Source: DAMCAP01 sp032059445 (lineage in GTDB: Bacteria; Bacillota; Clostridia; Oscillospirales; Ruminococcaceae). From it: DNA of 8,973 nt. Below, piece after piece: positions 1-6,891 of this stretch. The stretch lies in NCBI GenBank assembly GCA_032059445.1, contig DAMCAP010000047.1, positions 1-8,973 of the forward strand, read 5' to 3'. A model generated the notes under the pieces. It saw nothing but the letters and a program-made list of their open reading frames with translations, was not told the DNA's origin and did not search any database. The stretch's first letter is position 1, and the number at the start of each line of letters is the position of its first letter. A program made the translations under genes and the position numbers.

Positions 1-778
1 CGATGTACACAGGATTTGCGAGGATACGCCCCACACTGACGGCTGTCCACTCGCTACTACTGTATACCTGAAAGCCGCTAATATAAGCCTCTCCCCCTGC
101 TTTTTTATACTCGGCGGGGGAGTAGATATGGCAATCATTGAGCTGCCTTGCAATATTGGCATGGCTGTAGCCTGCCAGCTTCAAGCGAAAAATCTGCCCC
201 ACTACTGCCGCCGCATAGGTGTCAATAATCAGCTTATTTTTATCTTGGGCGTGTTTTTGATAGCCATAGGGGGCAAATGCGCCGATAAACTCTCCCTTTT
301 TACGTTTGAGATCCAGTTGAGATTTAATTTTAGTAGAAATATCTCTACTATACGCATCATTGATTAAGTTTTTAAAGGGAATCAAGATGTTGTCTGTGCT
401 ATTGTTTAGATACAGGCTATCAAATCCATCATTGACAGCAATAAACCGCAGCCCCAAAAAGGGGAATATCTGCTGTATGTAACGCCCTGTTTCGATATAG
501 TTTCTACCAAAACGTGAGAGGTCCTTTACGATGATGCAGTTGATCTCCCCAGCTCTGACACTTTCCATCATTTTATTAAAGCCCGGGCGATCAAAGCCTG
601 TACCACTGTAGCCATCATCTACCTGCTCCTGGTTGATGGTGATTTCCGGCATGGTCTTTAAATACTCTTCTATCAGCAGCCTTTGGTTAATAATGCTGTT
701 GCTTTGCTCTTTATCCTGATCTTCTCTCGATACTCTTAGGTAGACGGCTGCCTTATACTGCTGCACCTCTGCTGTCAT
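1..778 (-). CDS. Large serine recombinase, N-terminal part (cut by window edge)
   Basis: Site-specific DNA recombinase that would excise or integrate a mobile element by serine-mediated strand exchange. Translating the minus strand from ATG at 778 gives 259 codons that stay open to base 1. The resolvase catalytic domain covers about residues 10-155: VYLRVSRED with the likely nucleophile Ser17, the DLSRFGRN motif at 86-93 with active-site arginines, and YSRDIS at 143-148 before the long helix. The Recombinase (PF07508-type) domain starts near residue 165 (IGAFAPYGY) and continues through GRILANPVYI at the edge. The zinc-ribbon and coiled-coil C-terminus expected of this family lie outside the window. 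The start is supported by GAGGG seven bases upstream and by an in-frame TGA a few codons before it. It follows the small gene at 789-1010 by ten bases, so the two are probably co-transcribed. TnpX-like transposon recombinases are the closest type I recognise; the exact element cannot be named. Confidence 0.93.
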   Translation of the reverse strand, partial: MTAEVQQYKAAVYLRVSREDQDKEQSNSIINQRLLIEEYLKTMPEITINQEQVDDGYSGTGFDRPGFNKMMESVRAGEINCIIVKDLSRFGRNYIETGRYIQQIFPFLGLRFIAVNDGFDSLYLNNSTDNILIPFKNLINDAYSRDISTKIKSQLDLKRKKGEFIGAFAPYGYQKHAQDKNKLIIDTYAAAVVGQIFRLKLAGYSHANIARQLNDCHIYSPAEYKKAGGEAYISGFQVYSSSEWTAVSVGRILANPVYI

Positions 779-788
779 ACTTGCACCC

Positions 789-1010
789 TCATAGGCTCAG
801 CTTACTGCAGCTTAAATACTCCGACAGCTTTTGCTCTAGGGTAGGCTGGCTCTCATCAAAGCACAGCTCCACAAGGATCTTACCTACTCTAAGGTGATAA
901 GGGTCACCAACCTGCTCGATAAACGACTCCAGCCTTTGCTCCCTAGTTTGCATAGGGTCAATAACTACCTTGCCCAAATCGGTATACTGTACTTGCCCTG
1001 CCTGCTGCAT
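789..1010 (-). CDS. Small recombinase-associated protein (DUF6870-like)
   Basis: A 73-residue protein of unknown function. The central stretch, with LGKVVIDP, REQRLESFIEQVGDPY, a short VGKILVELCF strand and TLEQKLSEYL, matches from memory the pattern of a small clostridial family (I believe DUF6870) often encoded just before serine recombinases in mobile elements. That family assignment is recollection, not a search result. The frame is also open from an ATG at 1031, but that codon has no ribosome-binding site, whereas the ATG at 1010 follows AAGGAGG by four bases, so I prefer 1010. The stop lies ten bases before the recombinase start and the recombinase Shine-Dalgarno sits in the gap, indicating an operon. 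No signal peptide, membrane segment or metal-binding motif is visible. Confidence 0.72.
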   Translation of the reverse strand: MQQAGQVQYTDLGKVVIDPMQTREQRLESFIEQVGDPYHLRVGKILVELCFDESQPTLEQKLSEYLSCSKLSL

Positions 1011-1145
1011 CCTGCCTGCCTCCTTGTCCATAGCTTTTTGATCACAGTAATAGCTATTAGCAAGGGGGTTAAAAAATGCCTATTACCTCTGATTTTTCAC
1101 CCAACATAATGAGTGAAGTTTCGCCAGTGGGGCATACAATCCAAT
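1011..1145. other. Non-coding stretch probably holding or flanking the mobile-element junction
   Basis: This gap separates the recombinase pair from the terminator of the EAL-HDOD gene. In TnpX-type elements the recombinase gene lies at one end with transcription directed inward, which would place the element end here and the chromosome to the right. That is family knowledge applied by inference; no attachment core or direct repeat can be proved without the other end. Reading the minus strand from about 1136 to 1068 gives an open stretch (CPTGETSLIMLGEKSEVIGIF, then TAA) that has no start context and could be the tail of a truncated gene or chance. Confidence 0.35.
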
Positions 1146-1185
1146 AAAAAACCCCCGAGCACAGCACTTGCTGCACTCGGAGGTT
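1146..1185 (-). terminator. Rho-independent terminator of the EAL-HDOD gene
   Basis: In minus-strand RNA, bases 1185-1170 pair with 1165-1150 as a continuous 16-base-pair stem with three G-U wobbles and a four-base loop, followed by a U run (complement of the A run at 1146-1151). On the plus strand the same three positions would be A-C mismatches, which shows that the minus-strand transcript is the functional one. It begins about ten bases after the EAL-HDOD stop codon. Confidence 0.88.
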
Positions 1186-1195
1186 ATATCTTTTA

Positions 1196-2467
1196 CTATT
1201 TCTTAACAAGCTCATGTTCTTTTTCGAAATCAACATCCTCAAATTCTGAGAATGTCACCAGCTGCGCCCATATCTCATTGACCGATTCCACACTTTCAAA
1301 ATACTTACGGGTCAATATGTCGATAGGGATCCCCAGCGAAGCCGAATAATTGGTAATGCCTTGCCAATCTGCATTTTCGTAAGCCATAATCAGCTTATAG
1401 AGCAAGCCGCATCTACCCTCACCGCTGATCAGTGCATTTTTGATATCATCACAGATCGACAGTTCGTTTAGCGCTTCTTCAATGGGGGCATTCATCAGTA
1501 TTCCCAAGGTCGAAAACATACCCATGAGATATGCCTCTGATTTTGAAATATCGATATCCTGCGCATAGCCTAGCAACTCGGCGCAATAGGTTGCGCGGAT
1601 AAAGGAGACCTTGATCAGCTCTACAGGCACTACATCTTGATTTTGCTTAAAGCTTAGTAGGTAGACCCACTTTTTAAGCTGCCCCAGCCCCAAAATTACA
1701 AGAGCTTGTTTTACCGAGCGCGCTTTGCTGCGCAGGGCAAAATAAGAGGAGTTGACCAGCTTAATCAAGGAGTAGGTCAAGGTAACATCTCGCGATATAA
1801 TATTGCTGATTTCTTCAATATCAGGCTCATCTTTTGTAATCTCAATCATCAGATGGATAAAATTGCTGGGGATATGGCTGACACGATTGACCTTTGAGAA
1901 GCTCTGCTCTGCAACTGCTGTACCCTGCATATAATTGCAGCCTAGCTCCTTGGCAAGGTCATAGAGATATGCGTTATCTATATTAAAGGCGATAATTTCT
2001 TTTTTAAAGTTTCGGCAAAGGGAAATGATATTTTTGATTGTAACCTCAGGTGTGCGGGCAAAGTCGATCTTGATGATGTCAATAATATCAAGGACGCCAA
2101 AGTATCTGGGCAGAAACTCAAAATTTTGTACAGCCAGTGTATAGCCTTGCTTCTTAAACCGGTATATAATCTTCTGGGCAAGAGGATGGGTAAGTGCAGT
2201 ATCTTCGATCTGGATGATCAGGCTTTCGGGCGAAAATATTTTGGGGATATTTTTGATGATTAGGTTAGAGGTAAAGGTAAGGAAAATTTTCTTGCCGCCC
2301 AAAAAGGTGTCTGTATTAAGCTGCAGCAAAAAGTCCTCGATTGCATTGGCAACTCGGACATCCTTCTGATTGTACAGGGCACTGGTGTCGTCCTGATACA
2401 AAATCTCATATCCGACAGTTCCGCCTTCGAAGTCTAAAATCGGCTGCCTCACAATATATGTCTGCAT
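1196..2467 (-). CDS. EAL-HDOD signalling protein (YuxH family)
   Basis: A 423-residue cytoplasmic regulator with an N-terminal EAL-like domain (about residues 1-195) and a C-terminal HDOD domain (about 200-390). The opening MQTYIVRQPILD with GYEILYQ a little later is typical of this family, and the EAL signature itself is degraded: E-I-L with no metal-binding set I can see, so cyclic-di-GMP hydrolysis is unlikely. The HDOD part shows EISNIISRDVTLTYSLIKLVNSS, SVKQALVILGLGQLKKWV and the later AYLMGMFSTLG segment. Family members link cyclic-di-GMP-type or stress signalling to motility, but the ligand or partner here is unknown. The ATG at 2467 was chosen because GAGGAGG lies just upstream; a longer frame from 2512 has no such site. 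It lies 134 bases after the FlhB-like gene on the same strand and may share its transcript. I found no convincing promoter of its own in the gap. Confidence 0.88.
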   Translation of the reverse strand: MQTYIVRQPILDFEGGTVGYEILYQDDTSALYNQKDVRVANAIEDFLLQLNTDTFLGGKKIFLTFTSNLIIKNIPKIFSPESLIIQIEDTALTHPLAQKIIYRFKKQGYTLAVQNFEFLPRYFGVLDIIDIIKIDFARTPEVTIKNIISLCRNFKKEIIAFNIDNAYLYDLAKELGCNYMQGTAVAEQSFSKVNRVSHIPSNFIHLMIEITKDEPDIEEISNIISRDVTLTYSLIKLVNSSYFALRSKARSVKQALVILGLGQLKKWVYLLSFKQNQDVVPVELIKVSFIRATYCAELLGYAQDIDISKSEAYLMGMFSTLGILMNAPIEEALNELSICDDIKNALISGEGRCGLLYKLIMAYENADWQGITNYSASLGIPIDILTRKYFESVESVNEIWAQLVTFSEFEDVDFEKEHELVKK

Positions 2468-2601
2468 ATATCCTCCTCTATTGAAAGACCTTTTAGTTAG
2501 AAACGATATCATATAGCTTAGATAAGTAGAGTGTTGTTGTGTTTTGAGTGTAGTGAATATTTGTTATGATAGCGGTCATATACAGGTTGGAGCATTTGCG
2601 T

Positions 2602-2934
2602 CTAGCGCCTGCGCGATCTCTTTAAAATGTCGCTTACGCGCCCCACCTGACCAGGGCTTTTTGTGTCTTTAAGCTCGGCTGCTGTTTTTAACATTTGGGT
2701 ATATAAGGCTGCGACAATTTCATAAAGCTCGGGTGGTATACTGCTGCCTACCTGCAACATACACAGCAAAGAGGCTGCGCTGTCGTCACGGTAGACGGGG
2801 ATCCCTTTTTGCTCTGCAATATCAATGATTTTTTCTGCTATGTGACCATAGCCCGAAGCGATGACTACCGGCGCTATATCTTCATCAGCAGAGTATTTTA
2901 AGGCTACGGCCTTATTTTTTTTATATTCTGACAT
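2602..2934 (-). CDS. Free-standing FlhB C-terminal domain protein (YlqH/FlhX-like)
   Basis: A 110-residue protein matching only the cytoplasmic C-terminal domain of FlhB/YscU, the substrate-specificity switch of the flagellar type III export apparatus. Visible markers are AVALKYSADEDIAPVVIASG, the helix IAEKIIDIAEQKGIPVYRD and IPPELYEIVAALY, in the order found in FlhB. It lacks the FlhB transmembrane helices and the NPTH autocleavage motif that precedes AVALKY in full-length FlhB, because the protein begins just downstream of that site. Such free domains (B. subtilis YlqH) occur next to a FliK-like gene, as here. The tail is basic (KRSRRR). Its ATG overlaps the end of the upstream gene by 14 bases in another frame, implying translational coupling. 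Its likely role is in export switching or as a partial FlhB substitute; this is inferred from the family. Confidence 0.9.
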   Translation of the reverse strand: MSEYKKNKAVALKYSADEDIAPVVIASGYGHIAEKIIDIAEQKGIPVYRDDSAASLLCMLQVGSSIPPELYEIVAALYTQMLKTAAELKDTKSPGQVGRVSDILKRSRRR

Positions 2935-4324
2935 CTATACCTGTCCTCTTGTATGGCAGTGTTTTAAATACATCCATCAGCGATCTAGGGCGCTCAAGGG
3001 GGCCGATCTCTACAGCTTCCAAGCGGTAAGATGAAGAGGAAATGATGGCTGCAAAGCGGCTCTCCAAGGCTTCAAAGGCACTCAAAAAGCTCTTGGGGCA
3101 AAGTAACGACAGCCTAAGCTGCTTGCCAGCTGCAAAAAGCTCCATCTCAAAGCTCCCTAGGCCCTCTATATCAAATACGATTAGCATGTGGATATTGCTG
3201 CTGTCTTCCTCTTCTTGTGAGCTGTTGCCTTTAGCACCAGGGTCGATCCAGATCTCTGCAAAGGAGCGGATGTTTTGATACATCACCGGGATCACCAGAT
3301 GCAGCAGAGGGGTAAAGTTACAGGGGGAGGATAGCAGACTGTGGACGATGCGCTCGATGGTGTCGGCACTGAGCATCTTGATGTCGGCATCTGCCGCCTG
3401 CTTACCGATGATCTCAGCTAGCACATGCATGATCTTGGAGTTGGCTTCGGGGTGGATATCTCCCGAGAATGAGCTTATGTATTGATTGATCAAAGTCATA
3501 AAGTGCTCTTTATCCTCTCTGCCGTTTATATACATCAGCAGAGAATCCACCGACTCTCTAAAAAACTCCTTGTTGGTGTTAAATCGGGAGAGGTTATATT
3601 TCAAAATTGCGGTGATTTTCTCTAAATCACTCTTATAGAGCACGCTCTCCTCTAGATTGCCCAGCAGCTCAAAGAGGGCTGTTTTAAGCTCAGCAAAGCG
3701 GTACTGAGCATCCTGCTGCCGAAAGCTCTGCTCCAGCGCAGTAATCTGGCTATGGAGCGACTTGCTTGGGGCAAATTGCTCCGCTAAGTAGCTTAGGTTG
3801 TTGGCAATAGAGTCTAAAATATCCTGCCGGTTGATGTTGGCATTGATCGAGCGAAGCAGCATGACCACACTTTGCCTGAAATCTTCATTGGCATTATCAG
3901 CGAGCATGGTGCGCAAAAAATCAAACAGCTCGCCGCGAAACATCGTCGATGAGTTTTTTTGCCTGATCATCTCATCCACAATCTCGTCGGGCGAGATCAA
4001 GAGCGCATCAAACAAGCTGCGCAGCTCTTGGATGGTGGTTTGGTTATTGATCGGCAGAAGCTTGATGATCTCCTGCAATATATAGATATTGCGTAAGAAG
4101 CTGACAGTTACCGAAGGATTCTTTAGCAGACTGGTCAGTATGGTGGAGGTATCTCGCTGGGTAAGGCTGTTGTTTTGCTTATGGATATCTGCTTGGTTGC
4201 TAGGCTTTATGACCTTAGAGACCTCTTGTAGGTCAAAGGGCATACCACTCTCTGTAATCTGTTTACTGTTGGGTATAGCATTTTTATTGGTAATGGGTGT
4301 GTTAATTTTTAGTATTTCGACCAT
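2921..4324 (-). CDS. FliK-like / YlqG-like flagellar protein
   Basis: A 467-residue protein, mostly helical and rich in polar residues, with no signal peptide or membrane segment visible. Residues from about 375 to the end (HMLIVFDIEGLGSFEMELFAAGKQLRLSL..., then ALESRFAAIISSSSYRLEAVEIGPL) have the pattern of the FliK C-terminal domain (Flg_hook): paired strands, a helix, and a final strand. FliK sets hook length and triggers the FlhB export switch. Its position directly before and overlapping a YlqH-like FlhB domain matches the ylqG-ylqH pair, which supports the call more than the weak sequence likeness does. The N-terminal 370 residues resemble nothing I recognise. The start at 4324 is preferred because CACGAGG sits six bases before it; an ATG six codons earlier at 4342 has no such site. 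A SigD-like motif lies about 50 bases upstream. Confidence 0.68.
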   Translation of the reverse strand: MVEILKINTPITNKNAIPNSKQITESGMPFDLQEVSKVIKPSNQADIHKQNNSLTQRDTSTILTSLLKNPSVTVSFLRNIYILQEIIKLLPINNQTTIQELRSLFDALLISPDEIVDEMIRQKNSSTMFRGELFDFLRTMLADNANEDFRQSVVMLLRSINANINRQDILDSIANNLSYLAEQFAPSKSLHSQITALEQSFRQQDAQYRFAELKTALFELLGNLEESVLYKSDLEKITAILKYNLSRFNTNKEFFRESVDSLLMYINGREDKEHFMTLINQYISSFSGDIHPEANSKIMHVLAEIIGKQAADADIKMLSADTIERIVHSLLSSPCNFTPLLHLVIPVMYQNIRSFAEIWIDPGAKGNSSQEEEDSSNIHMLIVFDIEGLGSFEMELFAAGKQLRLSLLCPKSFLSAFEALESRFAAIISSSSYRLEAVEIGPLERPRSLMDVFKTLPYKRTGIDVRI

Positions 4325-4377
4325 ACAAACCTCGTGATCCATTATAAATTCTATAGCGTCAACAGTACTTAATTATA

Positions 4378-4406
4378 TCATCGACACATTTTAGGATTAA
4401 TTAAGG
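4378..4406 (-). promoter_or_regulatory. SigD (sigma-28)-like promoter for the ylqG-like gene
   Basis: On the minus strand the sequence reads CCTTAA, 14 bases, then TGTCGATGAT. Taken as TTAA-N15-GTCGATGA this resembles the flagellar sigma consensus TAAA-N15-GCCGATAT in spacing and in the CGAT core. It would start RNA near 4370, about 46 bases before the ATG at 4324. A sigma-A-like TATAAT also overlaps just downstream of it, so mixed control is possible. The call is strengthened by the identical motif on the opposite strand before cheA. Confidence 0.55.
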
Positions 4407-4565
4407 TATTTACATAAAACACAAATTTTGCTCCAAAAACAACATTTATCCGTGAATATTAGGCAAATTTACAGGGTAGTTTAGGGAATTAGGCTCGTTA
4501 ATTGCTATTTATCTCTGTTATTCTATCAAACCCACCAATTTGAAGCATAGATTTTACCAATTTCG

Positions 4566-4596
4566 CCTTAACAATCGTCAAAAACTGTCGATTATC
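4566..4596 (+). promoter_or_regulatory. SigD (sigma-28)-like promoter for cheA
   Basis: The plus strand reads CCTTAA, 14 bases, then TGTCGATTAT, the same gapped motif found on the other strand at 4378-4406. The -35-like TTAA is 4568-4571 and the -10-like GTCGATTA is 4587-4594, giving a leader of about 70 bases before cheA. A second, weaker match (TAAT at 4598-4601, 15 bases, GTCGAT at 4617-4622) follows and could be a tandem promoter. Flagellar-sigma control of cheA is usual in related bacteria. Confidence 0.55.
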
Positions 4597-4673
4597 GTAA
4601 TATAGATATTTTTTTCGTCGATCCATAAAAAATGCTCAAATACGCTTAACAAAATTGATAGAAGGTGAACGAA

Positions 4674-6707
4674 ATGAGTAGTTTAGATCCAAGCATGCTC
4701 CCCATGCTCGAAATGTATGTATATGAAACCAACACCCTGCTGGAACAGTTGGATGAAATCATGCTGGAAGCAGAAAAATCCCGTTCGCTGAGCAGTGACA
4801 GTATCAACGAGATCTTCCGTATCATGCACACCATCAAGGGTTCTTCTGCCATGATGAGCATCGACAATGTTTCTCATCTGGCCCATAGCATAGAGGATAT
4901 GTTCTTTATCATCCGCGAAAAGCCCGAAAAGCTAAACGATTGCCCCGATATCTATGACATTCTTTTTGAGGCTTCTGATTTCTTCAAAGCAGAGCTGCAA
5001 AATATACAAAACGATACCTTTGAATTAAGCAACTGTGACAGTCTCATGGAGCGCATCAAGCTACAGGTAGGCCTGCTCAAAGGCACCAAAGCAGCTGCCA
5101 ATGCACCTATAGCTGCCCCAAGCAGTGAAGCTGCGACCGACGATGAAAATCTAGTGCAGATCCAGCTATTTTTTGATGACGACTGCCAGATGGAAAACAT
5201 CCGCGCATATATGCTGATCAGCTCCCTGACCGACTATTGCAGCCACATTGATTCCATACCAAGCCGCCCCGAGAGCGACGCTGCTTTATCGGAAGAGATC
5301 ATCAAAAATGGCCTGATCATCCGCTTCGCACCCCAGTCTGCGCTGACCAGTGTCACCGAAACCATCGAAAGTGCTTTGAATATCAAATCCTATAAGATAC
5401 TGGAAAAGGGCCAGAAACCAGAGAAGAATCAGATCAAATCTGAGAGTGTCGCTGTTGCACAAGAGCCTCCAAAGCCTGAGCTGGCTGCCAAGCAAGCAGA
5501 TAGTACTTCTTCAAACAAAGCCTCTAAGCAGAGCCTGATTAGTGTAAACCAGCACAAGCTTGATCAGCTGATGGACTTGGTGGGTGAAATGGTTATCGCT
5601 GAGTCGATGGTAATCAGCAACCCCGACCTTAAGGGCTTAAAGCTGGATAACTTCCAAAAGGCAACCCGCCAGCTCCAGAAGCTGACTGACGAGCTACAAG
5701 ATATTGTCATGTCGATGCGCATGGTGCCCCTGTCGGGTGTATTTCTAAAGATGCAGCGTATTTTAAGAGATACCGCCAAGAAGCTGGATAAAAAAGCAGA
5801 AATGGTCACCATCGGTGACGAAACTGAGGTAGATAAGACCGTAAGTGACATCATAGCCGACCCACTAATGCACATGGTGCGTAACTCCATCGACCATGCT
5901 ATTGAGGCGCCACACGAGCGTATAGCTGCCGGCAAGCCCGAGGTGGGTACTGTTACACTCTCCGCTTACAATGCTGGGGGAGAGATCGTCATATCCATAG
6001 CAGATGATGGCAAAGGCCTCAACACTGAAGCCATCCTCAACAAGGCTCGCCGCAACAACATCTTGACCAAGCCCGAGAGTGAGTACAGTGAAAAAGAAAT
6101 CTTCCAGCTGATCATGCTCCCCGGGTTCTCCACCAACGAAAATGTTACGGAGTTTTCGGGTAGAGGCGTAGGCATGGACGTGGTTGCTCGTAACATCGAG
6201 CTTTTGGGCGGTACCATCTCCGTCGATAGCAAAAAGGGCGTAGGCAGCACCTTTACCATCAAGATTCCGCTGACGCTGGCAATTATTGAGGGTATGCAGG
6301 TGCTGGTAGGCGATACCGTATTTACCCTGCCTATTACCTCAATCAAGCAGTCCTTTAAGCTTGATGACGCCAATAAAATCATCTATGACACCGATAAATC
6401 CGAGATGATCATGATCCGAGGCAAGTGTTACCCCATCATCCGCCTCCATGATCTTTATAATATCCAGACCCCTACCACAACCCTGACCGATGGCATCTTG
6501 GTACTGATTGAGAATCACCAAAACGGCGCATGCCTCTTTGTCGATAAACTGATGGAGAAGCATCAGGTAGTGGTCAAGCCTTTCCCACAGTTTTTGAGAA
6601 GGCAAAACACCAAGAGCACTGGTCTATCGGGCTGTACGATTCTGGGGGATGGTAGCATCAGCCTGATCATCGACAGCAACAGCTTGTTAAGACGAGGTGA
6701 GCGCTAA
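4674..6707 (+). CDS. cheA: Chemotaxis histidine kinase CheA
   Basis: Cytoplasmic kinase that phosphorylates itself in response to chemoreceptors and passes the phosphate to CheY and CheB. The 677-residue protein has all expected domains: P1/Hpt at about 1-110 with the phosphorylated histidine at His52 in MHTIKGSSAMM; a divergent P2-like response-regulator docking region near 145-230; a polar linker; P3 dimerisation from ISVNQHKLDQLMDLVGEMV; P4 ATPase with HMVRNSIDHAIE (N box), ADDGKGL (G1) and GRGVGMDVV (G2); and the CheW-like P5 to the end. The ATG at 4674 follows AAGGTG by six bases; an in-frame GTG at 4665 lies inside that Shine-Dalgarno, so it is not the start. It heads the cheA-cheR-cheB series. 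No cheW, cheY, cheC or cheD is in the window, so those partners must be encoded elsewhere. Confidence 0.97.
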   Translation: MSSLDPSMLPMLEMYVYETNTLLEQLDEIMLEAEKSRSLSSDSINEIFRIMHTIKGSSAMMSIDNVSHLAHSIEDMFFIIREKPEKLNDCPDIYDILFEASDFFKAELQNIQNDTFELSNCDSLMERIKLQVGLLKGTKAAANAPIAAPSSEAATDDENLVQIQLFFDDDCQMENIRAYMLISSLTDYCSHIDSIPSRPESDAALSEEIIKNGLIIRFAPQSALTSVTETIESALNIKSYKILEKGQKPEKNQIKSESVAVAQEPPKPELAAKQADSTSSNKASKQSLISVNQHKLDQLMDLVGEMVIAESMVISNPDLKGLKLDNFQKATRQLQKLTDELQDIVMSMRMVPLSGVFLKMQRILRDTAKKLDKKAEMVTIGDETEVDKTVSDIIADPLMHMVRNSIDHAIEAPHERIAAGKPEVGTVTLSAYNAGGEIVISIADDGKGLNTEAILNKARRNNILTKPESEYSEKEIFQLIMLPGFSTNENVTEFSGRGVGMDVVARNIELLGGTISVDSKKGVGSTFTIKIPLTLAIIEGMQVLVGDTVFTLPITSIKQSFKLDDANKIIYDTDKSEMIMIRGKCYPIIRLHDLYNIQTPTTTLTDGILVLIENHQNGACLFVDKLMEKHQVVVKPFPQFLRRQNTKSTGLSGCTILGDGSISLIIDSNSLLRRGER

Positions 6708-6730
6708 GCGCTGCTACTCTTCATGCTGTC

Positions 6731-6764
6731 CTCCCCGGGCTATGCCCATCTCTTTAAGCGGGAG
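6731..6764 (+). repeat. GC-rich hairpin after cheA
   Basis: CTCCC at 6731-6735 pairs with GGGAG at 6760-6764, enclosing a small GGGC/GCCC hairpin (6737-6740 with 6744-6747). No U run follows, so it is not a normal terminator. It could affect mRNA stability between cheA and cheR. Confidence 0.4.
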
Positions 6765-6783
6765 TGTTTGGATCTAACTTCAG

Positions 6784-6825
6784 TGGCATCACAGCCTAGC
6801 ACTTGATCTAACTGCTGTGATGCCA
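6784..6825. repeat. Perfect 12-base inverted repeat between cheA and cheR
   Basis: TGGCATCACAGC at 6784-6795 is exactly complementary to GCTGTGATGCCA at 6814-6825, with an 18-base loop. The loop ends in GATCTAACT (6805-6813), which is a direct repeat of 6771-6779 just outside the left arm. The following bases (GCCACTTTAATAAG) are not a proper U tract, so a terminator is doubtful. An attenuator, protein-binding site, RNA-stability element or dispersed repeat unit are all possible. Confidence 0.7.
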
Positions 6826-6891
6826 GCCACTTTAATAAGCTCATACCGCTATCAGTTTTGCGGCAAACAATCCCTCAGGAAAGGACCGTAT

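Larger units (their letters stand above)
4325..4673. promoter_or_regulatory. Divergent AT-rich promoter region between the ylqG-like gene and cheA
   Basis: A 349-base stretch without a credible gene in any frame and clearly richer in A and T than its flanks. It holds the two motif copies described separately, on opposite strands and pointing outward. The middle, about 4405-4560, shows only short repeats such as TTAGGC and CCAATTT twice each, with no strong hairpin, riboswitch or RNA signature that I can see. Confidence 0.7.

Noticed and set aside
128..367. Open frame of 79 codons on the plus strand
   Set aside because: Antisense to the well-supported serine recombinase; no ribosome-binding site and no recognisable protein.
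1706..1897. Open frame on the plus strand inside the EAL-HDOD gene
   Set aside because: Shadow of a gene with clear domain evidence on the other strand.
4665..4673. GTG start for cheA
   Set aside because: The GTG is part of the AAGGTG Shine-Dalgarno that serves the ATG at 4674.
5564..6382. Long minus-strand open frames inside cheA
   Set aside because: Antisense to strongly conserved CheA catalytic motifs; composition is that of a reverse-frame artefact, rich in serine and leucine.
6721..6891. Possible tRNA or structured RNA between cheA and cheR
   Set aside because: The hairpins do not form a cloverleaf and there is no T-arm or acceptor sequence.
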